A stretch of 61,498 bases of DNA. It comes from Vibrio intestinalis. Lineage in GTDB: Bacteria > Pseudomonadota > Gammaproteobacteria > Enterobacterales > Vibrionaceae. A model generated the notes under the pieces. That model was not told the DNA's origin, made no database searches, and saw only the letters and a list, made by a program, of their open reading frames with translations. Shown piece after piece: positions 8,739 through 17,754 of the stretch. Position 1 is the stretch's first letter. Every line of letters starts with the position of its first letter. The stretch spans positions 1 to 61,498 of the forward strand of contig NZ_JANAVY020000021.1 in assembly GCF_025195085.2 (NCBI RefSeq), written 5' to 3'. The translations under genes and the position numbers were made by a program.

Positions 8739-9017
8739 CTAATCGAAAATTTTCTCATCCATTTGATCGATGAACATTTGCGCTTTTTTGAGCATAAATT
8801 CATCGGCATCGGATTGACTAGATAATACGTCTGAACGAATAAAACGGTGTGTTTTCACCTCACCATCGATTTCTTTTTCAATACGGCCAGCAATGCGATA
8901 TTGACCGGATTCATTGATCGCTTCTTGATAGATCAAGAAGCCTTTGTATTCGACTGGTTCAACAACAGGCTGCGGCTTTTCTTTGTTGCCGCCAAACAAG
9001 CGAGAGAATAAACCCAC
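8739..9017 (-). CDS. HlyU-domain small protein (PF10115 type)
   Basis: The 92-residue protein starts MGLFSRLFGG and then has VEYKGFLIYQEAI, GQYRIAGRI and HRFIRSDVL, which is the pattern of the small family that Pfam names HlyU. This is a different fold from the ArsR-type HlyU regulator of V. cholerae and V. vulnificus, so the regulator name should not be carried over. The first ten residues form a short amphipathic helix. It follows the ComFB-like gene by ten bases and shares a terminator, so the two are probably one transcript. Function unknown. Confidence 0.75.
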   Translation of the reverse strand: MGLFSRLFGGNKEKPQPVVEPVEYKGFLIYQEAINESGQYRIAGRIEKEIDGEVKTHRFIRSDVLSSQSDADEFMLKKAQMFIDQMDEKIFD

Positions 9018-9027
9018 CCTAGCTCCT

Positions 9028-9393
9028 TTAATTTGTTTTCTTCAAAATTGGCTTTTCAAACCATTCAAGCTCAGCGTCTTCATCAAAACGTGGCTTATTA
9101 AATATCACAGGGAATTCATCTTGTCGGTTCTTGCGTCGATCGTCAATGATCATGCTTTTCGCTGCCTCTACCGCGGTTTCAGCATATTGCTTGAGCATCA
9201 CGAGCCTTTCTTCCGAGAGCGTTGAAAGAAAGTCGATATCGTGTCTTATGTAGACAGGCTTTAATTGAATCAGCGCAAGACAAGCCAAATCAGCTAACTG
9301 ATCATGATCGAAATGCTCTGTGTATTCGGGAGTACCAAGAACTTGCCCTACTAACGTTTCCATATAGTTATGTACATCGACACTAATCTGCAT
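9028..9393 (-). CDS. ComFB-family protein
   Basis: The protein (121 residues from the second ATG, 124 from the first at 9402) carries the ISVDVHNYMETLV opening and the LADLACLALIQLKPVYIRHDIDF core of the late-competence ComFB family. I prefer the ATG at 9393 because a GGAG lies eight bases before it, against four for the upstream ATG. ComFB-type domains are reported to bind cyclic dinucleotides in cyanobacteria and Bacillus, which is suggestive because two diguanylate cyclase genes follow to the right, but no ligand can be read from this sequence. It precedes the HlyU-domain gene in a likely two-gene operon. Confidence 0.75.
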   Translation of the reverse strand: MQISVDVHNYMETLVGQVLGTPEYTEHFDHDQLADLACLALIQLKPVYIRHDIDFLSTLSEERLVMLKQYAETAVEAAKSMIIDDRRKNRQDEFPVIFNKPRFDEDAELEWFEKPILKKTN

Positions 9394-9649
9394 ACATTGC
9401 ACTCCAGCAATAATTTATAAATATACAATAATTCAGTCAGTTACTATTCAAGTGTATACCAAAACAACCGTCTTAGATTAAAGAAATCCTAGTTAAGAAT
9501 CATCCGTGACGCTCAAATATTATCAATTGTTTACGTGACAACGCACTTTTCAGTCACAAACACGGCAAAAGACTTGGAAAATCATCAAATAACAGTATGC
9601 TTACAAGCTGGTTTAATTTTTACTTTCTCCTGTAGTCAAGGCCTAGTAC

Positions 9650-10885
9650 ATGTCATTCTCTTTAGTAACTACGAGCTGGTTTCGTTTAACGTTCCCTCTG
9701 TTGTTGTTACTGATGATAGCCCTTGGGGTTAATAACGTTACTTCACTGATTGAAGCCAACAGCGGCGTAAGCACCAATTTGCCTTACGTACTTTTTGCAT
9801 CGGTTATTTTGCTTAGCCATGTATTTAAGCAAAGCCGCTGCGGGATGATCGCTACCGTTATGCTCGTTGCTTACTGGGTGGTGCAGCATCGCCTCCAAAG
9901 CCCTTTATCAACAGGGACAACCCTACTTGAGCTCTCCCTACTTGGCATTTTGCTTCCTATCTGTTGTTTTATCGTCTATTGCTTTAATGACAACAGCTTA
10001 CGTAGCCGCGGTTATCTTATTTTTGTAGTGACGCTGTCACTCATGGGATTGTGGAGCAAGTTGATCCTGACCCACTTTGCCGAAGGTGGCTTCTCCGCTG
10101 TCAATGATAGTTACTTGCAAGCGGTAACAGAGATTTCGCTTTTGCCTTTCCTGCTTGTACTTTATCTAAGCTCATTAACGCTTGTCGCGGCAATTCGTGT
10201 ATTAAAAGCCAATCTAATCCTTGATGCGATTATCTACTCTGCGATGTTGACTGCATCAGCAACCTTTATCTTTTTCGATGTCGCATACATCTCAAGTACC
10301 CTGTTCAGTGTTTCCGGTATTCTACTGTTGGTGTATTTGATGTCAGCCAGTTACGAACTTGCATTCAATGACCGTCTAACCAACATTCCTGGCCGCCTTG
10401 CGCTTGAATCCGATCTTAAACACCTAGGCCGTAAGTTTACGATTGCTATGCTCGATATCGACCACTTTAAGTCGTTCAATGATACCTATGGCCATGACAC
10501 TGGTGATGACGTATTAAAACTGGTGGCGAGTAAGCTAACTGAGACGGGCGGTAAAGCGTCTGTTTACCGTTATGGTGGTGAGGAATTCACAGTGCTATTC
10601 AAAGGTAAGTACGTGGATGACGCGCTTGAATATCTTGAAGAGTTACGCGAGTCCATCGCCTCTTATGAAATGGTTGTACGTAATAACGCCTCTCGCCCTA
10701 AAGATGATAAAGCGGGCAGCAAACAACGCGGTAAGAACAAAGCAACGAAGACGGTTTCATTAACCGTGAGCATCGGCGCTTGTGACAGCAGCGAAGACCG
10801 CAAAGTCGAAAACATCATTAAAGCGGCGGATGAAGCGCTCTACAAAGCGAAGAAAGGCGGTCGTAACCGAGTGGTTGCCGCCTAA
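9650..10885 (+). CDS. Membrane-bound diguanylate cyclase (GGDEF)
   Basis: About 230 N-terminal residues hold roughly seven hydrophobic helices, followed by a GGDEF domain that makes cyclic di-GMP. The metal and substrate residues are present (AMLDIDHFKSFNDTYGH, then RYGGEEF with GGEEF at 309-313, and the late ADEALYKAKKGGRN motif). The position where an inhibitory RxxD site would sit, five residues before GGEEF, reads GGKA, so this enzyme lacks the usual product-inhibition site. A basic, low-complexity insertion of about 25 residues (near 342-365, rich in Lys, Arg and Asn) interrupts the domain before the SLTVSIGA strand. AAGG lies eight bases before the ATG. The stop overlaps that of the convergent barrel gene by two bases. 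Confidence 0.92.
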   Translation: MSFSLVTTSWFRLTFPLLLLLMIALGVNNVTSLIEANSGVSTNLPYVLFASVILLSHVFKQSRCGMIATVMLVAYWVVQHRLQSPLSTGTTLLELSLLGILLPICCFIVYCFNDNSLRSRGYLIFVVTLSLMGLWSKLILTHFAEGGFSAVNDSYLQAVTEISLLPFLLVLYLSSLTLVAAIRVLKANLILDAIIYSAMLTASATFIFFDVAYISSTLFSVSGILLLVYLMSASYELAFNDRLTNIPGRLALESDLKHLGRKFTIAMLDIDHFKSFNDTYGHDTGDDVLKLVASKLTETGGKASVYRYGGEEFTVLFKGKYVDDALEYLEELRESIASYEMVVRNNASRPKDDKAGSKQRGKNKATKTVSLTVSIGACDSSEDRKVENIIKAADEALYKAKKGGRNRVVAA

Positions 10886-11862
10886 TCCTGATTAAAGAAC
10901 AATACGATACTGCCGCCTTTCAACTTACTGCCGTAGTTGATGTTAAGCCCGATACCGATGTTATCTATCCAATCTGACTTAAAAGGTGGCGTCATTAGCC
11001 AACCTACTGACGTTTCATAGTAATAGTGAGTACCGAATGGGTTCTCGCTATCCCCACCTAAATCAATACGACGTAGACTCGAGTAGATTGATTGAACGCT
11101 CTTCCCCCAACGGGTCACATTGTAAAAAGCCTCAACACCGTTCGCGATGTACCAACCTTCTGGGTTGCCAACCTGACCATAGTTAGCGTCTCCCCACCCA
11201 TGGCCATAAAAGTAATGTGATGAGCTAGAGGCATTCCAACTGCCCCATTCTGTCTCTTCGTTATATTTGAACTCGATATGAGGCTCTACACTTGCTGCCC
11301 AAGCGCTAGTGTTAAACATCAAACCATCGAGAAACGGTTGGAAATACTGTTTCGTCACATCGCTACGATAATCGTGGTCGTTGCGAAAATATTGCAGATG
11401 TAGGCCCAATCCGGGCGTAATGGTCCAATTGTCATTCGCTTTATATTGATATCGATAGGCAAGATAACCACCGGCGACAGTTTCGCGTTGGTAGTCGTCT
11501 TCAATGCCATCGTATATTTCCACATCTTGGCGCGAGATTAATGCTGATAAACGCATGAAGATTTGCGATTTATGGACTGCGTCTTCATCACTAAGATCGA
11601 TGGTATACGGCAAGGCAGAAACAGCGAACTGTTGGCGAAGTTCAATCGACTCTTGTGAGCCAATGTTTTCATTTGAAAGGTTAAACCACTCATTAGGGTC
11701 AAAATCATGCACACCAAGAGTGACAACGTCACTATTGGTCATTACGATTGCAGCCGAGAAAGCTTGTTCTAAATAGGTTTGTACTTCTTTGTAACCTTGC
11801 GCGTTTGCTGACAAAGGGAGTAAGGCAGCAAACACGGCGATCAGATTGGTCTGTCTATTCAT
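10882..11862 (-). CDS. Solitary outer-membrane autotransporter-type beta-barrel
   Basis: The 326-residue protein has a signal peptide (cleavage after ANA at about 21) and then a region of alternating strands rich in Tyr, Trp and Asn with no passenger domain. It resembles the Vibrio family called solitary outer membrane autotransporter beta-barrel domain. The C terminus (SIVLFFNQD) lacks a terminal Phe but has FF close to the end. It lies 32 bases after the REC-GGDEF gene on the same strand, so the two are probably co-transcribed, linking c-di-GMP signalling with an outer-membrane protein. The end overlaps the converging cyclase gene, leaving no room for a terminator. Confidence 0.7.
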   Translation of the reverse strand: MNRQTNLIAVFAALLPLSANAQGYKEVQTYLEQAFSAAIVMTNSDVVTLGVHDFDPNEWFNLSNENIGSQESIELRQQFAVSALPYTIDLSDEDAVHKSQIFMRLSALISRQDVEIYDGIEDDYQRETVAGGYLAYRYQYKANDNWTITPGLGLHLQYFRNDHDYRSDVTKQYFQPFLDGLMFNTSAWAASVEPHIEFKYNEETEWGSWNASSSSHYFYGHGWGDANYGQVGNPEGWYIANGVEAFYNVTRWGKSVQSIYSSLRRIDLGGDSENPFGTHYYYETSVGWLMTPPFKSDWIDNIGIGLNINYGSKLKGGSIVLFFNQD

Positions 11863-11894
11863 GGATTAGCATTGCTTAATGCAGCATCAGTCAT

Positions 11895-12860
11895 TTAATC
11901 CATAGATGGCTGATAAATTAAAAAACGATTTCTTCCTTGGTTTTTAGCTTGGTATAACGCGGTATCCGCTTTTTGGTACATGGACTCAGGTGTTTCATGA
12001 CCAGAAGGATACAAACAAATTACACCTTGTGACACCGTCACACAACCCGCAACTTGGCTATGCTCATGTCGGATAGCCAGTTGAGCAATGGTTGTTTGGA
12101 TACGTGCAGCGTGTTCCTTCGCTTGTTCCTCATCAGTATGACCAAGCAAAACCACAAACTCTTCGCCGCCGTAACGCCCTACAACCTCGCCATTACGGCT
12201 AAACAATTCTTTGAGCGCGCCAGCCACTTCTATCAGGCACTTATCACCTTCAGTATGGCCGTAGTTGTCGTTGAACAATTTGAAGTAGTCTACATCCATA
12301 AGTATCACGCTCAAAGGCATTTCATGTCTACCATGAACGGAAATCATCTCTTGGAGTTTCTTATCCGTGTCTCGACGGTTACGCACTTTGGTTAAGCCAT
12401 CCTCGCTCGCGAGCTTTTCAAGCTCTTGGTTAACCCGAGCTAGATCCGCGGTTTTCTGATTAAGCTGACGACGCATAAAAGCGATACGCTGCATCGCGAC
12501 CAATTTGGCTTGCAAGACGATTTTATCCACCGGTTTAATGAGGTAGTCGTCACCACCCGCCTCTATCGCTTCTGCTATCATTGTGGGAGCATCGTGAGAG
12601 CTCAAGAAAATGATGGGAATCCACTCAGGAAATTGACGGCGAATTTCTTTGGAAACCTCAAAGCCATTCATATCTGGCATGGTGATATCGAGTAATACCA
12701 GATCGGGAGCAAACTCGTTATAACGTTCAAGCGCTTCATGCCCTGAAGCCGCCATCTCAACGTTATGGCCGAGCTGCTTAAGCCTTACAGCTAACTGCAT
12801 GCGTTCCATCTGTACATCGTCAACCAGCATTATTTTCATTGGAGTGCCCGTAGTTTGCAA
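11895..12860 (-). CDS. Response regulator with GGDEF output (diguanylate cyclase)
   Basis: A receiver domain (MKIMLVDDVQMER, phospho-acceptor Asp58 in LVLLDITMPDMNG, Lys in IKPVDK) is joined by a coiled-coil linker (about 128-152) to a GGDEF domain with VILMDVDYFKLFNDNYGH and GGEEF at 231-235. The inhibitory site has RNGE at 222-225, so RxxE instead of RxxD, probably weakened. Phosphorylation would drive dimerisation and c-di-GMP synthesis, as in PleD/WspR-type enzymes. I keep the TTG at 12860 because AAAGGA lies six bases upstream; the ATG at 12839 would also give a complete receiver but has a poorer Shine-Dalgarno. No histidine kinase is adjacent. Confidence 0.92.
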   Translation of the reverse strand: MQTTGTPMKIMLVDDVQMERMQLAVRLKQLGHNVEMAASGHEALERYNEFAPDLVLLDITMPDMNGFEVSKEIRRQFPEWIPIIFLSSHDAPTMIAEAIEAGGDDYLIKPVDKIVLQAKLVAMQRIAFMRRQLNQKTADLARVNQELEKLASEDGLTKVRNRRDTDKKLQEMISVHGRHEMPLSVILMDVDYFKLFNDNYGHTEGDKCLIEVAGALKELFSRNGEVVGRYGGEEFVVLLGHTDEEQAKEHAARIQTTIAQLAIRHEHSQVAGCVTVSQGVICLYPSGHETPESMYQKADTALYQAKNQGRNRFLIYQPSMD

Positions 12861-12995
12861 AATTAGTCCTTTATACGCTTATAAATCAGCCGTTTAATAA
12901 GCATACTCTAGGTTATGCAATTCCTCCACTGAGGTTGACATTTTACGTAGAAAAATTAGGATATCGCGCTTACAACAAGTAAAGAGATCGAGACA

Positions 12996-13433
12996 ATGTC
13001 TGACCAAACTCAAACAGAAAAACAACCAATTGATTTAGCAACAGTTTCTGCAGAACTTCGCCAAGTTATCGAATTTGATGGCGTGCCTGAAGCAATGTAC
13101 GAAATGGTAACGTCAATCCATGAAGTGTCAGAAGAAGCAGTTCGCGAAGCATGGGATGAGCTTCCTAAAAGTGCGCAAAACGTTCTTGATAGCTTTGAGC
13201 AATTCCACGCGCTTGTTTCAGTAAGCCAATCTTTCGCTGGCATTAATGTAATGGAAGAATTCCCTACATTAAACCTCCCACAAGATATGACTGACGAGCA
13301 AAAAGAGCAGTACCGTGCAGAACTACTAGACCAAGTACTACACAACTGTGTGAAAGACATGGTTAAGCAGCTTAAAAAAGCTCGCCGCGACCCAATTCTT
13401 AAGCGTGATTTTACTGAAGTATTCACAAAGTAA
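12996..13433 (+). CDS. DUF3069-like hypothetical protein
   Basis: The 145-residue protein is acidic and helical, with no signal peptide, membrane segment or catalytic motif that I can see. It resembles the small gammaproteobacterial family DUF3069 as I remember it. The middle part (EEAVREAWDELPKSAQNVL) and the basic end (KQLKKARRDPILKRDF) look like a folded helical bundle. It is a single gene, with a strong bidirectional terminator just downstream. Function unknown. Confidence 0.7.
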   Translation: MSDQTQTEKQPIDLATVSAELRQVIEFDGVPEAMYEMVTSIHEVSEEAVREAWDELPKSAQNVLDSFEQFHALVSVSQSFAGINVMEEFPTLNLPQDMTDEQKEQYRAELLDQVLHNCVKDMVKQLKKARRDPILKRDFTEVFTK

Positions 13434-13450
13434 TCTACGCTTACTGAATG

Positions 13451-13478
13451 AAAAATGCCGCTTTCTAGCGGCATTTTT
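13451..13478. terminator. Bidirectional terminator between the DUF3069-like gene and modC
   Basis: ATGCCGCT pairs with AGCGGCAT around TTCT, flanked by an A run on the left and a T run on the right, so it can stop both converging transcripts. Confidence 0.85.
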
Positions 13479-13497
13479 TGTATTGAAAGCAATGACA

Positions 13498-14604
13498 TTA
13501 ATGAGATAAAGCAATATCTCGCTGCGTCACACTCACGCCTTTGATTTGCGCGTATATATTCATACCAGTTTGCAGTTCGAGGTCATCTCTCGCCCACGCG
13601 GTAATGGTCGCCCACAGGTAGCAATCATCAGCTAACAGAAGTTTGACCGACACACTTTGCCTATTGTGACCAAAGTGAAATGTCTCCATCTCAACGATAG
13701 TTGCGGGTAACACGTTACGGATAGAGGTGCGCTTAGGCTTTTCAAGCGTTAAAGAGACATCATTCGAGCGCACTTGAAGACGAACTTTGCTACCAACTGG
13801 CGCTTCCACTTTTTGTACCCAAAGCATCACTCCTTTTGCGAGAGATAAGCCTGATAACGCGTATTCTTCAATTTGTTCAACTAAGGTTGCCTCAAACAAA
13901 GAGCTTTGATCTGAGAATGACTGCCAAGGACGCATTGCGTTTGAGGCCCATACCTCTTCAATCGAGCCACTCACTTTCACTTCGCCTTGTTCAATCACTA
14001 CAAGGTGCTGCGCCAATCGAACAATTTCATTCAAGCTGTGGGTCACGTACAAAATAGGAATATTTACTGTATTCGCTAAATGCTCTAAAAACGGTAGCAC
14101 TTCACGCTTGCGCGGTAGATCAAGTGATGCAAGAGGTTCATCCATCAAGAGTACATCGGGTTTAGAGAGTAAAGCGCGGCCAATCGCCACTCTTTGCTTT
14201 TCACCGCCGGATAGCTCAGTAGGGTAACGTTCTAACAAAGGTTCTAGGGCAAGTAATTCAGTGACTTGCTTAAAATAGTGGTCATCTTGCTCTACCACGC
14301 CATACAACAAGTTGCCCTTCACTTTATAGTGAGGAAACAATCGAGCTTCTTGAAATACATACCCCACCTTACGCTGGCGCGTCGGTAGATTGATTTCTTG
14401 GTTTGAACAATATAGAACGTGCTCATTAATACTCACTAAACCGCTTTTCGGTGTCGTTAAACCAGCGACTACGTTGATTAATGAGGTTTTTCCTGCACCG
14501 GAACGGCCAAAGATTGCGGTAATTCCCGTAGCTGGAACACTCACATCAATGTTAAATGAGCTATCGCCTAGAGTTTGTTGATACTGAATGTGGATTTGAC
14601 TCAT
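13498..14604 (-). CDS. modC: Molybdate ABC transporter ATP-binding protein
   Basis: From the ATG at 14604 the protein has 368 residues (E. coli ModC 352). Walker A is GRSGAGKTS, the ABC signature is LSGGEKQR, Walker B is LLMDEPLASLD and the switch His is in LYVTHSLNE. After about residue 230 comes the accessory part, ending in a MOP/TOBE-type molybdate-binding domain (GSKVRLQVRSNDVSL and the following strands). The start overlaps the modB stop as ATGA, which supports this start over the longer frame at 14646. It powers molybdate import with ModA and ModB. Confidence 0.95.
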   Translation of the reverse strand: MSQIHIQYQQTLGDSSFNIDVSVPATGITAIFGRSGAGKTSLINVVAGLTTPKSGLVSINEHVLYCSNQEINLPTRQRKVGYVFQEARLFPHYKVKGNLLYGVVEQDDHYFKQVTELLALEPLLERYPTELSGGEKQRVAIGRALLSKPDVLLMDEPLASLDLPRKREVLPFLEHLANTVNIPILYVTHSLNEIVRLAQHLVVIEQGEVKVSGSIEEVWASNAMRPWQSFSDQSSLFEATLVEQIEEYALSGLSLAKGVMLWVQKVEAPVGSKVRLQVRSNDVSLTLEKPKRTSIRNVLPATIVEMETFHFGHNRQSVSVKLLLADDCYLWATITAWARDDLELQTGMNIYAQIKGVSVTQRDIALSH

Positions 14605-15317
14605 TGACGTGCCCCTAATCGACGAGTCACGCGGCGCGCCATCCATTCAGATGCCAGCAAGGAGCTCAGAGCGATGACGATTGAAACAACACAAAGCCTC
14701 GCCGCTTCGAGTTCTGAACCCGGAGTTTCAATAAAACTGTACATGGCTAACGGTATGGTTTGGGTTTCACCCGGAATGTTAGAAACAAAACTAATTGTTG
14801 CGCCAAACTCACCAAGGCTGCGCGCAAATGCGAGCATAATGCCACTAATGATCCCAGGGATCGTTAGTGGCAAAGTAATAGTGATGAAAATGCGCAGCGG
14901 AGAAGCGCCAAGTGTCGCAGCGGCTTGCTCAAGTTTTTGATCAACATTCTCAAGGCTTAAACGAATAGCCCTAACCATCAATGGCAGCGCGACGACAATA
15001 CAGGCCAATACGGCGCCCTTCCAATTAAAGGCAAACACAATGTCAAAATGCTCATAAAGCCATGCGCCTAAAAATCCTTGTCTACCCATCATGATCAGTA
15101 GCAAATAACCAATCACCACTGGCGGTAGAACCAAAGGCAAATGAATCACGCTATCGAGAAACGATTTACCGGGGAAGTTCTTCCTAGCCAGTAACCATGC
15201 CAGTGCAATCCCAATTGGTAGCAGCCAAATAATGGCGTAGAAAGAGACTTTTAAACTAAGCAATAGCGCTTGAATTTCGTATTCAGAAAGCAATGAACCG
15301 TCCCTATTTAAATCCAT
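14601..15317 (-). CDS. modB: Molybdate ABC transporter permease
   Basis: The protein (238 residues from ATG 15317) opens with SEYEIQALLLSLKVSFYAI, matching the ModB N terminus, and has about five membrane helices plus the EAA loop (EQAAATLGASPLRIFITITLPL) that contacts the ATPase. I chose 15317 because family members begin close to this point; the frame extends to a GTG at 15347, and neither start has a strong Shine-Dalgarno. With the 15317 start the gene overlaps modA by 14 bases. This tight overlap with both neighbours shows translational coupling through modABC. Confidence 0.92.
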   Translation of the reverse strand: MDLNRDGSLLSEYEIQALLLSLKVSFYAIIWLLPIGIALAWLLARKNFPGKSFLDSVIHLPLVLPPVVIGYLLLIMMGRQGFLGAWLYEHFDIVFAFNWKGAVLACIVVALPLMVRAIRLSLENVDQKLEQAAATLGASPLRIFITITLPLTIPGIISGIMLAFARSLGEFGATISFVSNIPGETQTIPLAMYSFIETPGSELEAARLCVVSIVIALSSLLASEWMARRVTRRLGARQ

Positions 15318-16047
15318 ATTCAGCAAAGACTTGCTGAGCATCATCACTTAAAAGATAGGCGACAAACTTGTCAGCTGCTTTACTGTATTTAATAGTCACC
15401 AATGGGTATTCAATGGCTTGATGGCTTTGTTGTGCAAAGGTATGTACCACCTTTACATCGTCGGACTGCTTCGCATCGGTCGCGTAAACAATGGCTAATG
15501 GTACTTCTTGCCTTTCTAAAAGGGTAAGTGCTACACGGACATTATTCGTCGGCGCGGTATGCGGCTCTACCGCTTGCCATACACCCAAAGATTGCAACGC
15601 TTGCTTAGCGTATATTCCTGCCGGAACAGCATTAGTTTGGCCTAAGGCTAAACGATGATCTTTAAGGGCATTCAGCCAAGCTTGTGAATTTTTAACATCA
15701 ATAGAAATTGGATTATGGACGTTACTGGCTAACACTAACTCATTTCGCGCAATTATCTGGCTATCAGATGGTTGGGCAACTCCCTGCTTGATTAGGTGTT
15801 CAACCCAGCGGGTATTGGCTGATAGGTAGATATCGGCGGGCGCGCCACGTTCGATTTGGCGAGCCAATGAAGATGACCCTCCAAAAACGGGAATCACTTT
15901 AGTGTCACCCTGCTCGTAATGATCAATAAGATCATTAACCACATTGGTTAATGATGACGCAGCATAAACGCGAACAGTCTGCTGCGCATATGAAGGTGAG
16001 GCTATCAACAAGCAAGCAGCCGCACAGATAAGGCGAGTCATTTTCAT
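15304..16047 (-). CDS. modA: Molybdate-binding periplasmic protein
   Basis: The 247-residue protein has a signal peptide (cleavage after SYA at about 21) and the ModA pattern: VYAASSLTNVVNDL near the N terminus, GGSSSLARQIERGAPADIYLSA, then TNAVPAGIYAKQAL and IVYATDAK. It captures molybdate in the periplasm for ModBC. It follows cobQ by 58 bases on the same strand without an obvious terminator between, so cobQ readthrough into mod is possible. No molybdenum-cofactor riboswitch fits in this short gap and I see no modE gene in the window. Confidence 0.93.
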   Translation of the reverse strand: MKMTRLICAAACLLIASPSYAQQTVRVYAASSLTNVVNDLIDHYEQGDTKVIPVFGGSSSLARQIERGAPADIYLSANTRWVEHLIKQGVAQPSDSQIIARNELVLASNVHNPISIDVKNSQAWLNALKDHRLALGQTNAVPAGIYAKQALQSLGVWQAVEPHTAPTNNVRVALTLLERQEVPLAIVYATDAKQSDDVKVVHTFAQQSHQAIEYPLVTIKYSKAADKFVAYLLSDDAQQVFAEYGFK

Positions 16048-16105
16048 ATTAAGTACTCTATTATTAGCACTGTTTGATTATCTTTATTTTGTCTTGCGCT
16101 TTGTA

Positions 16106-17566
16106 TTACTTAAGTTCAGGCCAAAGCAGGTCGAGTTTTAAATGCTGTTCTATCGCATCAGCTATTCGATTGATTGCTTTTTCTTGATTAGCGTGATGAT
16201 CAACCATGGCAATACCCTGTTGCCCCATCCATTCACACAGTGAACTTAGTGCTTTAGGCGTATCAAAAATGCCGTGTAAGTAAGTACCGAAAATTTGCCC
16301 ACACTCACTAATAGCACCGTCAAGCGCACCAGTGTCTAGTTCGATAGGCTGCGAATGATGCACGTCACTAACACCAACGTGAATTTCATAACCAGTAACA
16401 GCGCATGAATAGCCATTAAGGTTAAGTGTGCCTTTTACATTGTTCAGTGCTTTGTGCTCAGTCAGCTGCGTAGTCACGTCAAGATAACCCAAACCTTCAC
16501 TGCTGCCTGGTTTACCCTCGACACCTAAAGGATCATCAATACGCTTACCTAACATTTGATAACCGCCACAAATCCCCATTAACTTACCACCAAAGCGAAG
16601 GTGACGAGCAATGTCTTTATCCCAACCTTGACTGCGTAAATAATCAAGATCAGCACGTACAGATTTTGACCCCGGTAATAGAATCACATCGGCGCCTTGT
16701 AGTGATTCGCCTTTGCCGACGTAGCGCAAATCAATATCAGGGTTTTGGCGTAGTGCATCAAAATCGGTGTGGTTGCTAATTCGCGTTAGAACAGGCACGG
16801 CCACTACCAGTTTGGCATCGCCTTGCTGAGTTTGCTCACTGTTAATCGCATCTTCCGCTTCAAGATCGAAGCCATGCAAGTACGGCAATACACCAATAAC
16901 CGACTTACCTGTTTTCTCTTCAAGCCAATCTAACCCCGATTGCAGCAAGGCAATATCACCTCTGAATCGATTAATTACAAAGCCCGCAATACGGTTTTGT
17001 TCAGATTCAGATAACAAAGCTAATGTGCCATACAGGTGAGCAAATACACCACCACGATCAATATCAGCCACAATGATCACCGGCACGTCTGCTTTTTCAG
17101 CAAAACCCATATTGGCGATATCGTTTTTACGTAGGTTGATTTCCGCAGGGCTACCTGCCCCTTCAATCATTACTGAGTCGTATTCATTTTGTAGTTTTGA
17201 AAACGAGTCCATTACCGTGTTCATGGCAACAAGCTTGTAGTCATGATAGCTGGTGGCTTCCATGTTGGTCACCGCACGGCCTTGCAAAATAACCTGTGCG
17301 CCAGTATCCGAGTTAGGCTTAAGCAGCACTGGGTTCATGTGGACTGACGGCTCAATATTGCACGCGGCCGCTTGTACAGCTTGCGCTCGCCCTATTTCGC
17401 CACCATCACGAGTCACAGAGCTGTTAAGAGCCATGTTTTGCGGTTTAAAAGGCGCTACACAAACACCCTTACGCGCAAGCACACGGCATAAACCTGCCAC
17501 GAGAACACTTTTTCCGGCATCTGAAGTCGTGCCTTGAACCATTAATGCTTTAAATGCGGATTGCAT
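16106..17566 (-). CDS. cobQ: Cobyric acid synthase
   Basis: The 486-residue enzyme begins with the dethiobiotin-synthetase-like P-loop GTTSDAGKSVLVAGLCR and has the PFKPQNMALNS motif, the VMIEGAGSPAEINL and VADIDRGGVFAH segments, and a C-terminal class I glutamine amidotransferase domain with Cys in MGICGGYQMLG and His in IFGTYLHGIFD. It amidates the b, d, e and g side chains of adenosylcobyrinic diamide in cobalamin synthesis. No other cob genes lie in the window, which suits a salvage-type route. No cobalamin riboswitch is recognisable in the 5' region (17567-17640). Confidence 0.95.
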   Translation of the reverse strand: MQSAFKALMVQGTTSDAGKSVLVAGLCRVLARKGVCVAPFKPQNMALNSSVTRDGGEIGRAQAVQAAACNIEPSVHMNPVLLKPNSDTGAQVILQGRAVTNMEATSYHDYKLVAMNTVMDSFSKLQNEYDSVMIEGAGSPAEINLRKNDIANMGFAEKADVPVIIVADIDRGGVFAHLYGTLALLSESEQNRIAGFVINRFRGDIALLQSGLDWLEEKTGKSVIGVLPYLHGFDLEAEDAINSEQTQQGDAKLVVAVPVLTRISNHTDFDALRQNPDIDLRYVGKGESLQGADVILLPGSKSVRADLDYLRSQGWDKDIARHLRFGGKLMGICGGYQMLGKRIDDPLGVEGKPGSSEGLGYLDVTTQLTEHKALNNVKGTLNLNGYSCAVTGYEIHVGVSDVHHSQPIELDTGALDGAISECGQIFGTYLHGIFDTPKALSSLCEWMGQQGIAMVDHHANQEKAINRIADAIEQHLKLDLLWPELK

Positions 17567-17754
17567 AATTTCGACTAACTTTCTGAGAATCCTTGATATT
17601 CAAGCGATGATAGCGTGTTTAGTTATCTAACGCCATGCACGCCCCTGATAATAGTGTTGATAATGAACCAAATATGAACGCTTTGCTCAGCAAGGGTTCA
17701 CAAGCAGTGTTGTTTAATAGCATCATCAACCAGAACAATGATAAAGGAATCATT

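Noticed and set aside
9403..9649. Search for a c-di-GMP riboswitch before the cyclase gene
   Set aside because: The GEMM core sequence is absent and no matching paired elements are seen.
13010..13498. 162-codon ORF on the minus strand
   Set aside because: It lies opposite the whole DUF3069-like gene, is rich in Ser and Cys as expected for an antisense frame, and its end crosses a terminator.
16048..16105. Search for a molybdenum-cofactor riboswitch before modA
   Set aside because: The gap is only 58 bases and no conserved core is visible.
17640..17680. Two GATAAT motifs before the YgiW-type gene
   Set aside because: A direct repeat in AT-rich DNA; not a Fur or GATA-type site I can support.
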